Below are positions 48,979 through 56,300 of a DNA stretch of 64,000 nucleotides, in pieces. The stretch covers positions 522,693 through 586,692 of the forward strand of contig CAJNDS010002072.1 in the NCBI GenBank assembly GCA_905221605.1. The letters are read 5' to 3'. Source of the DNA: Symbiodinium natans (lineage: Eukaryota > Sar > Dinophyceae > Suessiales > Symbiodiniaceae). The position numbers were made by a program, and so were the translations under genes. The notes beneath the pieces were generated by a model. The model did not search any database. It was not told where the DNA came from and saw only the letters and a program-made list of their open reading frames with translations. Positions within the stretch are counted from its first letter, which is position 1. The number at the start of each line of letters is the position of its first letter.

Positions 48979-51239
48979 GAGAGAGAAAAGAGAGAGAGAG
49001 AGAGACCCTGAATCCTACACTTGGTCATGCCGACTCCCCCGAAAGCCTAACGCCAAAAAAACTACAAGCAGGGGTTAAGTCCCTAAACACCGAAGCCCTA
49101 AATCCCAAGAAGCACTGAGAATAGGGGCGGTTTAGGACCGCTTCTTGGTAGCCCAGCAACCATCTGATGATAAGGGCACCCTTTTTGGGGGTTGGTTACT
49201 TTATAAGGGAACCTTGAGCCAGAAAAAGGGGAAAAGGGTACCCTAAACGCCTATACTGAGTGTAGTTAAGGGACACAAGCCGTAGGTGTAGTAGGACCCA
49301 TGACCCAATCAAGCCTAAACCCTAAATGACCCTACACCCTAAACCCTAAACCCTTTAAACCCTAAACCTCCCTGTCTAGGCTGCCCAGTAACCTAGGCTG
49401 AAAAAGGGTGCCCTTCTTTGCTCGAAGGGGTTTATAAGGGAACCTAAACCCCCCCCAAAAAGGGAATAAGGGTACTACTGTGCATCCTAGCTGTAAACTC
49501 TGGGCTTCCCCAAGAGTTAGGACATCTTCCCAGTGGCTCATCGCCGTCTTCGACCCGAAGATCTCTGCAGCGGAGAACCTTTGATCCATATGAGCCCCCG
49601 GCTCGTTAGGGTTTAGGGTTTAGGGTTTAGGGTTTAGGGTTTAGGGTTTAGGGTTTAGGGTTTAGGGTTTAGGGTTTAGGGTTTAGGGTTTAGGGTTTAA
49701 GGTTTAGGGTTTAGGGCTGGGTTTATGACCGAACGCATTACACAAGGGCACCAGGGCCGAACACAGTCCCAGTGAGCTTTGCTCCAAGAGATTCGAAAGC
49801 CATCCTAATACCCCCAAACGTCAAACCCTGGTTCCTAAACGGCAAGGCCACTACAGGGCTCTTTTCTTGTTGGCTGAGCTTGCCGGCCGGAACTTAGTCT
49901 TTGGGTTGTGAGGGTGGGTTTTGGGATTCGGGTATAGGCCCAAGAACCTTACCCATAACCCCTAACCCCTAACCCCTAAACCCTAAACTCCCTAAACCCT
50001 AAACCCTAAACCCTAAACCCTAAACTCCCTAAACCCTAAACTCCCTAAACCCTAAACCCTAAACCCTGCTTCGGAGGCTTTTGATCTGGCAGCCCATCGC
50101 AAAGGTCTGCGTCTGTGAGCTTGGATGCGACCTGTGCAACTTGACAGCTCCCTAAACCCTAAACTCAATGGTCCGTTTAGGGTTTAGGGTTTAGGGTTTA
50201 GGGTTTAGGGTTAACCGTGCAACAGCAGAAGGACCCAACAGGAAACAACAACCATGCAGCAGGCAACCGAAACCGTGCCCCGAAACCCCCAACCCATAAC
50301 TCCTGAACCCTGAACCCTGAACCCTGAACCCTGAACCCTGAACCCTGAACCCTGAACCCTGAACCCTGAACCCTAAACCCTAAACCCTAAACCCTGAACG
50401 CGAAGAGGGGCTGACAAGGGAACCCGAAAGAATTGGGAGTCATGGCCGACCCTGGTTTCTAGAATTGGGGAAGAACCGGCTACGACTCCAGCAAGCCTGG
50501 CGCCCTCAGACCCTGAGCCACAAAAGCTCAAAACCCCAAAGCCTTATAGGCTGCCCAGTAACCTAGGCCGAAAAAGGGTGCCCTTTTTTGCTTTAAGGGG
50601 TTTCTAAGGGAACCTAAACCCCCCAAAAAGGGAATAAGGGTACTACTGGGCATCCTAGTATCGGCCTTGAAGCACTTATAAATCGACCCGAAGAGCCCTC
50701 AAGCTTACTCGCTCAAGATCCCTAAGCCTTACACACCTTTCTGAAGCATAAACCCGAAAGCCCTAAACCGAAACCCTAAACCCTAAACCCTAAACCCTAA
50801 ACCCTAAACCCTAAACCCTCAACCCAATAAAACCCTAAACCCTACGGGCCCTTCAGTTGGACCCCTCCCTAGCAGACCAACGTCAGAACTCTTTACAGAA
50901 GGTTAGGGTTTCGGGTTTCGGGTTTAGGGTTTAGGGGAAGGAGCCCGAGCCCCCCCCCCCCCCCCCCCGTAGAGGTAAGTAGAGTTGCGAGGACCATAAA
51001 TTGGGCTATAAGGCTCTTGACACTAGGCTATGAGTCCCGAAACTACAGATAGTAGAGTACCAGGGGGGGCCCGCCTTGTAAACTACTCTAAACCCTAAAC
51101 CCTAAACCCTAAATCCTAAACCCTAAAATTCCAAAAACCCCTTAGGAAATCCTCGAACCCCGAAGCCCTAAGCCGCCGCCTTCAGCTCCTTGCGCGGAGA
51201 TCGGCTGCGGTCCTTGCTGGTTCCGTTGGTGCCGGTCAT
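25886..51239 (-). CDS. IMPDH: IMP dehydrogenase gene, copy 2 (complete, 31 exons)
   Basis: A complete IMP dehydrogenase gene. Thirty-one exons, of 30 to 91 bases, sum to 1,617 bases: 538 residues plus stop, close to the usual 514 of animal enzymes plus a short N-terminal tail. Each junction was placed where AG precedes an exon-initial G and where phase and family homology agree. Key residues: SSPMD near 86-90, CBS insert about 120-245, DSSQGDS at 294-300, catalytic Cys350 in GSICTTQ, Asp383 of ADGG, YRGMGS about 431-436, the Arg447-Tyr448 dyad, and QGVSG near 459. Of 30 donors, 22 are GC, 6 GT and 2 GA. The coding part is 6% of the gene; introns average about 0.8 kb and hold TTTAGGG-type arrays and MITE-like elements. 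Copy 1 lies 6.9 kb downstream on the same strand, with different intron content. The last exon is the least sure part. The enzyme should be cytosolic; no targeting peptide is seen. Confidence 0.93.
26366..26421 (-). CDS. IMPDH: IMPDH copy 2 exon 30
   Basis: Encodes [18 protein letters not shown] (503-520), matching GELKFEKRTSSAQVEGG. A GC donor (GT|GCATGG) is chosen because it fits the phase of exon 31; a GT donor five bases on is the alternative. Confidence 0.9.
28014..28113. mobile_element. family E MITE
   Basis: Inverted ends GGGATGTTCCCC / GGAACATCTC, TTATACTAACAGTCC near the left end. Copy 2, near exon 29. Confidence 0.7.
28256..28325 (-). CDS. IMPDH: IMPDH copy 2 exon 29
   Basis: Encodes [19 protein letters not shown] and SMLQ (480-502), matching GIQHSCQDIGAKSL. 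GA donor after CAG. Confidence 0.93.
28771..28801 (-). CDS. IMPDH: IMPDH copy 2 exon 28 (31-base exon)
   Basis: Encodes [10 protein letters not shown] (469-478), matching GSIHKFVPYL. It was found as the one segment that supplies the missing motif with the right phase on both sides. GC donor. Confidence 0.92.
29810..29846 (-). CDS. IMPDH: IMPDH copy 2 exon 27
   Basis: Encodes [12 protein letters not shown] (457-468), the KVAQGVSGAV motif. GC donor, phase 1. Confidence 0.92.
30115..30208. mobile_element. family A MITE
   Basis: Inverted ends CCCTAAGGGTCCATGTACCT / AGGTACATGGACCCATAGGG. Between copy 2 exons 26 and 27. Confidence 0.75.
30495..30543 (-). CDS. IMPDH: IMPDH copy 2 exon 26 (Arg-Tyr dyad)
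   Basis: Encodes [16 protein letters not shown] (441-456). Arg447-Tyr448 match the family dyad that activates water in the hydrolysis step. GC donor after AAG. Confidence 0.92.
31100..31165 (-). CDS. IMPDH: IMPDH copy 2 exon 25
   Basis: Encodes [19 protein letters not shown] and DAM (419-440). GT donor splits the Met codon AT|G. Confidence 0.96.
31631..31760. mobile_element. family F repeat ending in a G run
   Basis: TTATAAGTAGAGTTATA, then TTGGGTTATAAGGCTCCTAA, then CCTTAACTACAGTTAG before a run of G. Related copies: 34,378-34,500, 50,968-51,085 and, inverted, 58,985-59,120. Confidence 0.55.
31888..31924 (-). CDS. IMPDH: IMPDH copy 2 exon 24 (37-base exon)
   Basis: Encodes [12 protein letters not shown] (407-418). 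GC donor, phase 2. Confidence 0.95.
32121..32168 (-). CDS. IMPDH: IMPDH copy 2 exon 23
   Basis: Encodes [16 protein letters not shown] (390-405). GC donor. The intron before it is only 211 bases and is nearly all TTTAGGG-type repeat. Confidence 0.95.
32380..32443 (-). CDS. IMPDH: IMPDH copy 2 exon 22
   Basis: Encodes [20 protein letters not shown] and P (369-389), with Asp383 of the IMP site. GT donor, phase 1. Confidence 0.97.
32634..32733. mobile_element. family A MITE, worn
   Basis: Core and right end (GAGGAACATGGG) match; the left end is changed. Copy 2 intron 21. Confidence 0.5.
32943..33036. mobile_element. family B MITE, left end shortened
   Basis: AACT on both sides. The first inverted repeat is cut to CTAGGCTGGGTGCCC. 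Confidence 0.72.
33386..33430 (-). CDS. IMPDH: IMPDH copy 2 exon 21
   Basis: Encodes [15 protein letters not shown] (354-368). GC donor, phase 0. Confidence 0.96.
33472..33670. repeat. TTTAGGG array with TTTAGGGG block
   Basis: About twenty units, the last seven being the 8-base TTTAGGGG, beside copy 2 exon 21. Confidence 0.95.
34002..34059 (-). CDS. IMPDH: IMPDH copy 2 exon 20 (catalytic loop)
   Basis: Encodes [19 protein letters not shown] (335-353) with the catalytic Cys350. GT donor; copy 1 has GC. The intron before it (2.15 kb) is among the longest and holds the RS-rich insert at 34,684-35,292. Confidence 0.97.
34378..34500. mobile_element. family F repeat
   Basis: GATAAGTAGAGTTAAGGACC, TTGGGTTATAAGGCTCCTAA and CTTAACTACAGTTGG before a G run. 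Confidence 0.55.
34670..35306. mobile_element. 610-bp RS-rich insert between 14-base direct repeats
   Basis: ACAAGGCTTAGGGA stands at both ends (34,670-34,683 and 35,293-35,306). Between them is GC-rich DNA with no telomere units. One plus frame (34,768-35,319) is open for 183 codons and rich in Arg/Ser, as in SR splicing factors ([13 protein letters not shown]), then loses that character. The right end has four CTCAC units. It lies in an intron of IMPDH copy 2. It may be a retroposed gene fragment; no intact domain is seen. Confidence 0.55.
35383..35505. repeat. array of a 9-base variant, CCCCCTAAA
   Basis: About twelve units, all with five C, a locally uniform variant. Confidence 0.95.
35633..35752. 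mobile_element. family G MITE, worn
   Basis: GAGAACCCCGAAAAAATATT to TTTTGGGGTTCTTAAGCAAA with CTTCCTTATTAAGCG inside. Confidence 0.55.
36062..36168. mobile_element. family A MITE
   Basis: Ends CCCTCAGGGTCCATGTGCCT / GTTACATGGACCCTTAGGG around an AT-rich core. Close to copy 2 exon 19. Confidence 0.7.
36211..36260 (-). CDS. IMPDH: IMPDH copy 2 exon 19
   Basis: Encodes [17 protein letters not shown] (318-334). GC donor, phase 2. A family A element ends 43 bases from the donor. Confidence 0.96.
37096..37147 (-). CDS. IMPDH: IMPDH copy 2 exon 18
   Basis: Encodes [17 protein letters not shown] (301-317). GC donor, phase 0. Confidence 0.95.
37661..37779. mobile_element. family I MITE
   Basis: Inverted ends CTTGGAGGTTCAGGGTACTT / AAGTACCCATGAACCTCCAAG with TA on both sides. 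Partial copies at 21,042-21,130 and 25,951-25,983. Confidence 0.75.
38328..38386 (-). CDS. IMPDH: IMPDH copy 2 exon 17
   Basis: Encodes [19 protein letters not shown] (281-299). GC donor, phase 2. Confidence 0.97.
38667..38769. repeat. AATAGT microsatellite
   Basis: About seventeen 6-base units AGTAAT, some AATAAT, in copy 2 between exons 17 and 16. Confidence 0.95.
38848..38958. mobile_element. family B MITE
   Basis: Inverted ends CTAGGCTGCCCAGTA / CTGGGCATCCTAG; TTGA on both sides. About 111 bases, no gene. Confidence 0.8.
39359..39525. repeat. CCCTAAA array with CCCTCAA and CCCTGAA blocks
   Basis: More than twenty units in which variants come in runs. Left of copy 2 exon 16. Confidence 0.93.
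39572..39628 (-). CDS. IMPDH: IMPDH copy 2 exon 16
   Basis: Encodes [19 protein letters not shown] (262-280), identical to copy 1. GC donor. Confidence 0.96.
40055..40119. mobile_element. family A half element
   Basis: Only the right half (GGGGCCCAAGCATG to GACCCTTAGGG), after an AT repeat. Similar right halves lie at 17,849-17,930; left halves at 24,783-24,840, 27,920-28,000 and 57,941-57,985. Confidence 0.55.
40256..40372. mobile_element. family G MITE
   Basis: ACTATTTGCCTAAGAAACC at left and GGTTCTTAGACAAATAGT at right. Confidence 0.62.
40565..40623 (-). CDS. IMPDH: IMPDH copy 2 exon 15
   Basis: Encodes [19 protein letters not shown] (243-261). GC donor; copy 1 has GA. Confidence 0.94.
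40795..40897. mobile_element. family B MITE
   Basis: Ends CTAGGCTGCCCAGTAACC / TACTACTGGGCATCCTGG with TCAA on both sides. Ends 31 bases before copy 2 exon 14. Confidence 0.85.
40929..40975 (-). CDS. IMPDH: IMPDH copy 2 exon 14
   Basis: Encodes [16 protein letters not shown] (227-242, last codon split). GC donor; copy 1 has GA. Confidence 0.94.
41141..41243. mobile_element. family A MITE, diverged
   Basis: TGAGGGTTCATGTACCTC at left, TATGTACGTGGACC at right. Copy 2 intron 13 side. Confidence 0.55.
41683..41717 (-). CDS. IMPDH: IMPDH copy 2 exon 13
   Basis: Encodes [12 protein letters not shown] (215-226). GT donor, phase 2, as in copy 1. Confidence 0.94.
42537..42569 (-). CDS. IMPDH: IMPDH copy 2 exon 12
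   Basis: Encodes [11 protein letters not shown] (204-214). GT donor, where copy 1 has GC. Confidence 0.88.
42591..42721. repeat. higher-order TTTAGGG array
   Basis: TTTGTAGGG is placed every three units or so, making a 23-base higher-order unit three times. Right of copy 2 exon 12. Confidence 0.92.
43439..43489 (-). CDS. IMPDH: IMPDH copy 2 exon 11
   Basis: Encodes [17 protein letters not shown] (187-203). GC donor, phase 0. Confidence 0.93.
44159..44188 (-). CDS. IMPDH: IMPDH copy 2 exon 10 (30-base exon)
   Basis: Encodes [10 protein letters not shown] (177-186). GA donor, as in copy 1. Confidence 0.9.
44635..44702 (-). CDS. IMPDH: IMPDH copy 2 exon 9 (CBS region)
   Basis: Encodes [20 protein letters not shown] and GL (154-176). 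GC donor, phase 0. Confidence 0.95.
45191..45260 (-). CDS. IMPDH: IMPDH copy 2 exon 8 (CBS region)
   Basis: Encodes [18 protein letters not shown] and DKLK (131-153). GT donor in phase 1; copy 1 uses GC. Confidence 0.94.
45868..46065. mobile_element. family C MITE carrying a telomere-type array
   Basis: Left part 45,868-45,957 and right end CTACTGGTACCAAG at 46,052-46,065; CTTA on both sides. CCCTAAA units fill the gap, again at the GGGTACC of the element. Confidence 0.7.
46094..46126 (-). CDS. IMPDH: IMPDH copy 2 exon 7
   Basis: Encodes [11 protein letters not shown] (120-130). GC donor, phase 0. Confidence 0.92.
46284..46363. mobile_element. family A MITE, left end lost
   Basis: Core (AAAGTCCGTATATAGGAAG) and right end TTTAGGTACATGGGCCC only. 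Confidence 0.55.
46431..46536. mobile_element. family E MITE
   Basis: GGATGTTCCCCCTTATACTA at left and AGGGGGAACATCCC at right. Confidence 0.7.
46904..46951 (-). CDS. IMPDH: IMPDH copy 2 exon 6
   Basis: Encodes [16 protein letters not shown] (104-119), identical to copy 1. GC donor. Confidence 0.96.
47558..47636 (-). CDS. IMPDH: IMPDH copy 2 exon 5
   Basis: Encodes [18 protein letters not shown] and MAIAMAL (77-103). GC donor, phase 0. Confidence 0.97.
48461..48551 (-). CDS. IMPDH: IMPDH copy 2 exon 4
   Basis: Encodes [17 protein letters not shown] then [13 protein letters not shown] (47-77). GC donor at the base where copy 1 has GA. Confidence 0.94.
48819..49005. repeat. GA microsatellite
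   Basis: AG/GA-rich run with AGC and AAA breaks. A 28-base tandem duplication (TATTGAGAGAGACAGTCGGC) leads into it from about 48,768. Confidence 0.95.
49145..49246. mobile_element. family C MITE, right end lost
   Basis: Starts CTTGGTAGCCCAGCAACCAT and stops at AAGGGTACCCTAAACG, where the array-like sequence begins. Confidence 0.6.
49376..49490. mobile_element. family B MITE
   Basis: Ends as in the family, CTGT on both sides. It ends 47 bases from IMPDH copy 2 exon 3. Confidence 0.85.
49538..49578 (-). CDS. IMPDH: IMPDH copy 2 exon 3
   Basis: Encodes [13 protein letters not shown] (33-46), homologous to copy 1 17,713-17,753. GC donor, phase 1. Confidence 0.87.
49605..49711. repeat. TTTAGGG array
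   Basis: About fifteen units right of copy 2 exon 3. Confidence 0.95.
50094..50131 (-). CDS. IMPDH: IMPDH copy 2 exon 2
   Basis: Encodes [13 protein letters not shown] (21-33). GC donor, phase 2; the junction codon completes Gly before exon 3. Confidence 0.82.
50292..50395. repeat. CCCTGAA array
   Basis: Eleven CCCTGAA units then three CCCTAAA units, in copy 2 intron 1. Confidence 0.93.
50548..50658. mobile_element. family B MITE
   Basis: Full-length member (TAGGCTGCCCAGTAACCTAG to GGGCATCCTAG); target duplication not clear. Copy 2 intron 1. Confidence 0.8.
51180..51239 (-). CDS. IMPDH: IMPDH copy 2 exon 1 (start)
   Basis: Encodes [20 protein letters not shown] (residues 1-20). GC donor after AAG, where copy 1 has GT. 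Confidence 0.87.
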
Positions 51240-52137
51240 CTTAACCTGAGCTGCGGGGTGGCTTTAGTTTAGGATTTAGGATTTAGGATTTAGGATTTAG
51301 GATTTAGGGTTTAGGGTTTAGGGTTTAGGGTTTAGGGTTTAGGATTTAGGGTTTAGGGTTTAGGGTTTAGGGTTCAAGGTTCAGGATCTAAAGAACATGA
51401 ACACCACACCATCTATTGCGTTGTGACTTTAGGCATGTGCATGTGTGCTGAAGTATAGGTTTTTTTGTGGATTTGGGCTTGGAAGCCCGGTTTGAAGGTG
51501 GAGACACGAAGGCTGCAGGGCTCTTCCCCGAACCTCGAACAGGCTTCGGGCTTGGGAGTTGGTTTAGGGTTTAGGGTTTAGGGTTTAGGGTTTAGGGTTT
51601 AGGGTTTAGGGTGCAGGGAAACCCTAAACCCTTGACCCTAAACAGGGGTCAACAACATGCGCTCGCCATAGCCTCTTACTAGCTTGGGCCTCCGATCTTG
51701 AGGGCTCATCCTGTGCCATTCCCGCAAGTCCTAAAGCCTGGGCCTAAACCCAAAAACCCTAAACCCTAAACCCTAAAAACCCTAAAACCCTAAAACCCTG
51801 AAACCCTAACGCCCTAAACCCAAAACCACCCTAAACCACCCTAAACAAACCGCCTAGACCCCCTAACTCTCAAACCTTAAACCACTGGGAGTTCTTACAA
51901 GAGAGGGGGGGTTCAAACCCCGCAACCCAAGGTTCCCTAGTAATCCCCACTACTCCCGAAGGCTCCCTAAGCTTCCCTGAGGCTCTCTAGGTACCTGCCC
52001 CCCATGAACCCCCCCTTCCTTAACAACCCCATAACCCCAAAATCCCTCCACCCTGGACAAGATCCAAGCCGCGCGCACACCACCAAAAGCTCAGACGCCT
52101 TCGTGCCCTTTTGAGGAATATGCTGCGGCATGTTATG

Positions 52138-52234
52138 GGGGGGGTTTACGAAAATAAGGGACCCTAATAAAGACCCCAACGAATAGGATTCCCTGAAAAT
52201 AAGGACCCCAATAAGATACCCCCATATAGGGTCC
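52138..52234. mobile_element. family D repeat
   Basis: GGGGTTTACGAAAATAAGGG to AAGGACCCCAATAAGATACC. Upstream of IMPDH copy 2. Confidence 0.6.
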
Positions 52235-52690
52235 AAGTGATTTAGAATGGAATGTTGGGTGGGTTGCTTTTGTCATCTAGGGATGAAGGGGGTTCTGTTG
52301 AAAACTTTATGCCTATTTCAAGTCAGGGATTTAAGGTTTCAGGTTTGGGGTGTTGCGATCAGGACAGCAACACCGGGAGATCGTTGAAAGCTGCTGCTCC
52401 CCTGTCTTGTCTTGAAGGGTTCATAATGGTAACCCCTACAGTACAAGGATTCACAGGGCTTAGGGCTGTCCCCTCACTGGACATGGAGTGGTAAGCAGTT
52501 GCCAAGCACGCTAACACCACAGCCCTCACGGAGCTTTCCTTGGGCAGTTACCCTAAACCCTAAACCTTAAACCCTAAACCCTAAACCCTAAATCAGAGAC
52601 TCCAAGATGCTTTTGCAATGCGAGGATCCCCATCGCATCTTCGGGTAGCTACATGGTCCCTGATTCTGGGTCCTTGCTTGGAAGAACCCC

Positions 52691-52800
52691 TACCCTAAAC
52701 CCTAAACCCTAAACCCTAAACCCTAAACCCTAAACCCTAAACCCTAAACCCTAAACTCTAAACCCTAAACCCTAAACCCTAAACCCTAAACCTATACCCT
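52691..52800. repeat. CCCTAAA array upstream of IMPDH copy 2
   Basis: About fifteen units, with one CTCTAAA. Confidence 0.93.
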
Positions 52801-53261
52801 ACAAACCTCAAGGGCCAATATTCCGAACCCTTGATAGAAGGTACTAGTAAGGGACCATGCAACTTCCTTTGGATTGCAATCTAACCGAGAATCCTATCGC
52901 CAAGGGGGAAGGGGTGCGCCGCCTCACTGCTTGCCTTTCGGCGAGAATGAGGCAAGAAAGTTGCGAGTGGAGATCGCGCTGCGTCTGCGAGAGGTTTAGG
53001 GTTTAGGGTTTAGGGTTTAGGGTTTAGGGTTTAGGGTTTAGGGTTACTCATCCCCCCTATGTAACCCCTATAAGAGGAGAACTTCCCTTCTAGAAAGACA
53101 TGTCTTGCATTCTTCGGAATCTGCCCCGGACCTGCACTCAAATGCAACACTCAGCCTTCGGCCGTATACCCTAAACCCTAAACCCTAAACCGACTAAGAC
53201 CTACGCCGCACCGAAACAATTTAATTTTTAGAGCACCTGAAAGCATCCACAAGCCAGAGGC

Positions 53262-53308
53262 CCGGTATTGTAGAGGAGCCCTTCTGAAGGACCTCCCTGA
53301 ATTCTGGC
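53262..53308 (-). CDS. possible exon
   Basis: AG|G acceptor and GC donor. Encodes [15 protein letters not shown]; phase agrees with the exon at 53,755. A further open stretch at about 52,940-52,984 (TQRDLHSQL) could continue the gene but lacks AG|G. Confidence 0.35.
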
Positions 53309-56300
53309 CTGTGGAGTTGAGGGATTTGGTAAAGTGCCATCTGGGCAGGACGCCTTAAGATACAGTCACGAGGCTGCACAGTAACTTAGGCTCAAAAAGG
53401 GTGCCCCTTTTTTGCTTAAAGGGGTTTTATAAGGGAACCTAAACCCCCCCAAAACAGGGAATAAGGGTACTACTGGGCATCCTAGGTCATGAGAGCCGAT
53501 GCAGACAGCAGTTATCGCATACTGCAGTTGTGGATCTAGGGTTTATGACCCCTGCTATAGAGCAGACCCTGGAAAACAAGTATATACTTTTTGGGTATAA
53601 GTAGACATAATAGGAATCCAGAACCAACAACAAGTATTATAAAGTATAGTACTCCAAAACCCAGTAACACCTAACCCTAAACCCTAAAACCTAAAATCAG
53701 AGGCTATGAGCCTCTTGCGGGCCCCATGGGAATCCCAAGCAGGACAAAACTAACCTGTCATGGCAGCGCGATACTGCGAAAAATCATGCTCATGTGAAAC
53801 CTGGCCAACTTGAAGCGGCGCAAGAAGGCAAGTGCAGGTGCTCGAAAGTCAGGAGTGTTCGGGCTTAGGGCTTAGGGTTTAGGGCTTATGGTTTAGGGAT
53901 TATGGTTCCCTGTAGTATGGGCTCCAGACTGCCACGGAACTTGTTGTGGACCGGAAGTTTGGTTTAGGGTTTAGGGTTTAGGGCTTAGGGCTTAGGGTTT
54001 AGGGTTTAGGGTTTGGGGTTTAGGGTTTAGGGGGAGGCAGGGGGGGGGAAGTGGGCAGCTTCGGTAGGCGCTCGCTGTATGTATGATCCTGCACCCAAGC
54101 AGAGGTTTGTATGATGTGTCTATATGTGTACGTCTATAGACACATATGCACTGATCAATGAACAGCATATAAGTATACCAAAATGCACATATGTTCATCA
54201 TATTGAGACAGATCTCAGATTACGCTCTGACGGTAGCATTCTGATGCTGTTTGTGTTACACTGTTTCGCGAAGAAGTGCTTATTCTTTTTTTGGTTGGGG
54301 TAGGAGGCGGGGTAGCTTGCCAAGTGCGATGTGACACCCAAGCAAAAATTTATGACTTGTGCCCGTAGCTCATCTGCTTTCGTTCCGCACGCTTCAACCC
54401 CTCAGGGTCCATGTACCTAACTAGGGAATACTTGAGCCTTAAAGTACCTGCTATATACGGACTTTGGCGCCGAGTATATAAACAATGAGGCAAATCATGA
54501 GGTACATGGACCATTTGGGAACACGAGGACAACATGCTTGGAGTCCGGTGCACATACGGCCACCGAGGACACCACACTTTAAATGACAGACCCGCCAGAT
54601 CCTGCAGCTCAAGCCCCAAACCCAAGAACCCTAACCCTTAAACCCTAAACCACACCGAAAAAACATGAATGCATGTGTATATGTATATATATATATATGT
54701 ATACATATATATGTATATATGTATATGTATATATGTATATGTATATATATATACATATACAGTATGTATGTGTTCTTTATATGATATGATACATCTATCT
54801 ATATATATATATGAACATACATACATACATACATATATATTTACATATAACTTATTTTGAACCCTATAGTCCCTGAACCCATACGCACATGAGGTCAAGA
54901 GCTTTTTGGAACCTAAGATGCTCAAGCTCAACTAGACCATCCCCCCCGGGGCCGTAACGGATTAGGGCTTAGGGATCAGGGGCTCGGATTATGGGTTTTG
55001 GTTTAGAGCTCGACCCTGGAACCTAGAAAACCTTCTAAGACCCCAACTTCACCGAAGCACCAGAGAGCCAAAAAACCTCCAAAACCCAAAACCCCACAGG
55101 AGCTACACAAGAGGCAACCAAACAGCTCCTTAATCAATCGGGGGTACTATAATCCCTATGAAGGGCTGTTACTATAAGGGGTTTAGGGTTTAGGGTTTAG
55201 GGGGTACTGTAATCCCTACTAAGGGCTGTTACTATAAGGAGTTTAGGGTTTAGGGTTTAGGGGGTACTATAATCCCTAAGAAGGACTGTTACGAAAAGGG
55301 GGAACATCCCAAACCCTAATCCTAGCTCTTAAAACCCTCTGAACAAATGTTCCTAGATATGGGTTTTTCCCACAATAGGGGTACCCCTTTTACACCCCAA
55401 ATAGAATAGGATCCCCCTTTGAAAAGGAACCCCAAAAAGGGTACCCCTATTTCCGGAAACCCCCATATGACCCTTTTCAACAAAAGAAGGGAGAATAGGG
55501 TTTAGGGCTTAGGGTTTAGGGTTTCGGGTTTAGGGTTTAGGGGTCCCAAGGGCCTATACCTCGCTAGAGAGAGGCACGAACCGGGTCTGGAGCGAGTGCC
55601 GCGTGTTCCCTCCGCCAGAGGGACCTGGGCTTTATTGTGCTTGAGGTCTTGAGGCCTGGGTTTAGGGTTTAGGGTTTAGAGGGTTTAGGGTTTAGGGTTT
55701 AGGTTTTAGGGCGTCTCACGTCCATGATCATGTACCCTGAAATGTGTGGACCTGGCCCTGGACCAGAAATTGGCAGCCACAAAGCCCAAGACCCTAAACC
55801 ACGAAACCCTGCAGAACCCTAAAAACAAACCCTGCACCCTAAGGGCCCTAAACCTGAAAATCCAGCCAGATGCCTAACACCCTACAGCCCCAATGCCTTG
55901 ACCCAAAAAACTTAAACATTCCTTGCAGAAAAACAAACCCTAAACCCCAAACCCTAAACCCCAAACCCTAAACCCTAAACCCCAAACCCTAAACCCTAAA
56001 AACCCCAAAATCCCCCCCCAAGAGATCAACTCGGCTGCCCAGTAGCCTAGGCTTAAAAAGGGTGCCCTTTTTTTGCCTAAAGGGGTTTATAAGGGAACCT
56101 AAACCCCCCAAAAAGGGAAAAAGGGTACTACTGGGCATCCTAGTCAAACTAAACCCTAAACCCCAAACCCCAAACCCCAAACCCCAAACCCTAAACCCTA
56201 AAACCTAAACCCCCCAAAATCCCCCCAAAAGATCAAGGCGGAGCGCAGTTGGCTCGAGGATGTTGCGTCTCCGGGTCGGCCCGTCGTCACTTCGAAGAAG

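Larger units (their letters stand above)
51240..53261. other. upstream region of IMPDH copy 2, no gene assigned
   Basis: TTTAGGG arrays (51,272-51,370; 51,562-51,612; 52,691-52,800; 52,992-53,044) and a family D element. A plus frame at 52,252-52,494 is open for 80 codons without clear support. No promoter motif recognised. Confidence 0.5.

Noticed and set aside
48806-49078. RE-repeat protein
   Set aside because: Translation of a GA microsatellite.
52252-52494. 80-codon plus-strand frame
   Set aside because: No recognisable motif; it is not bounded by the splice signals seen in the real genes.
53757-53850. Terminal exon reading [13 protein letters not shown] with a stop
   Set aside because: A different frame with AG|G and a GT donor (53,755-53,800) fits the splice rule and its neighbours better.
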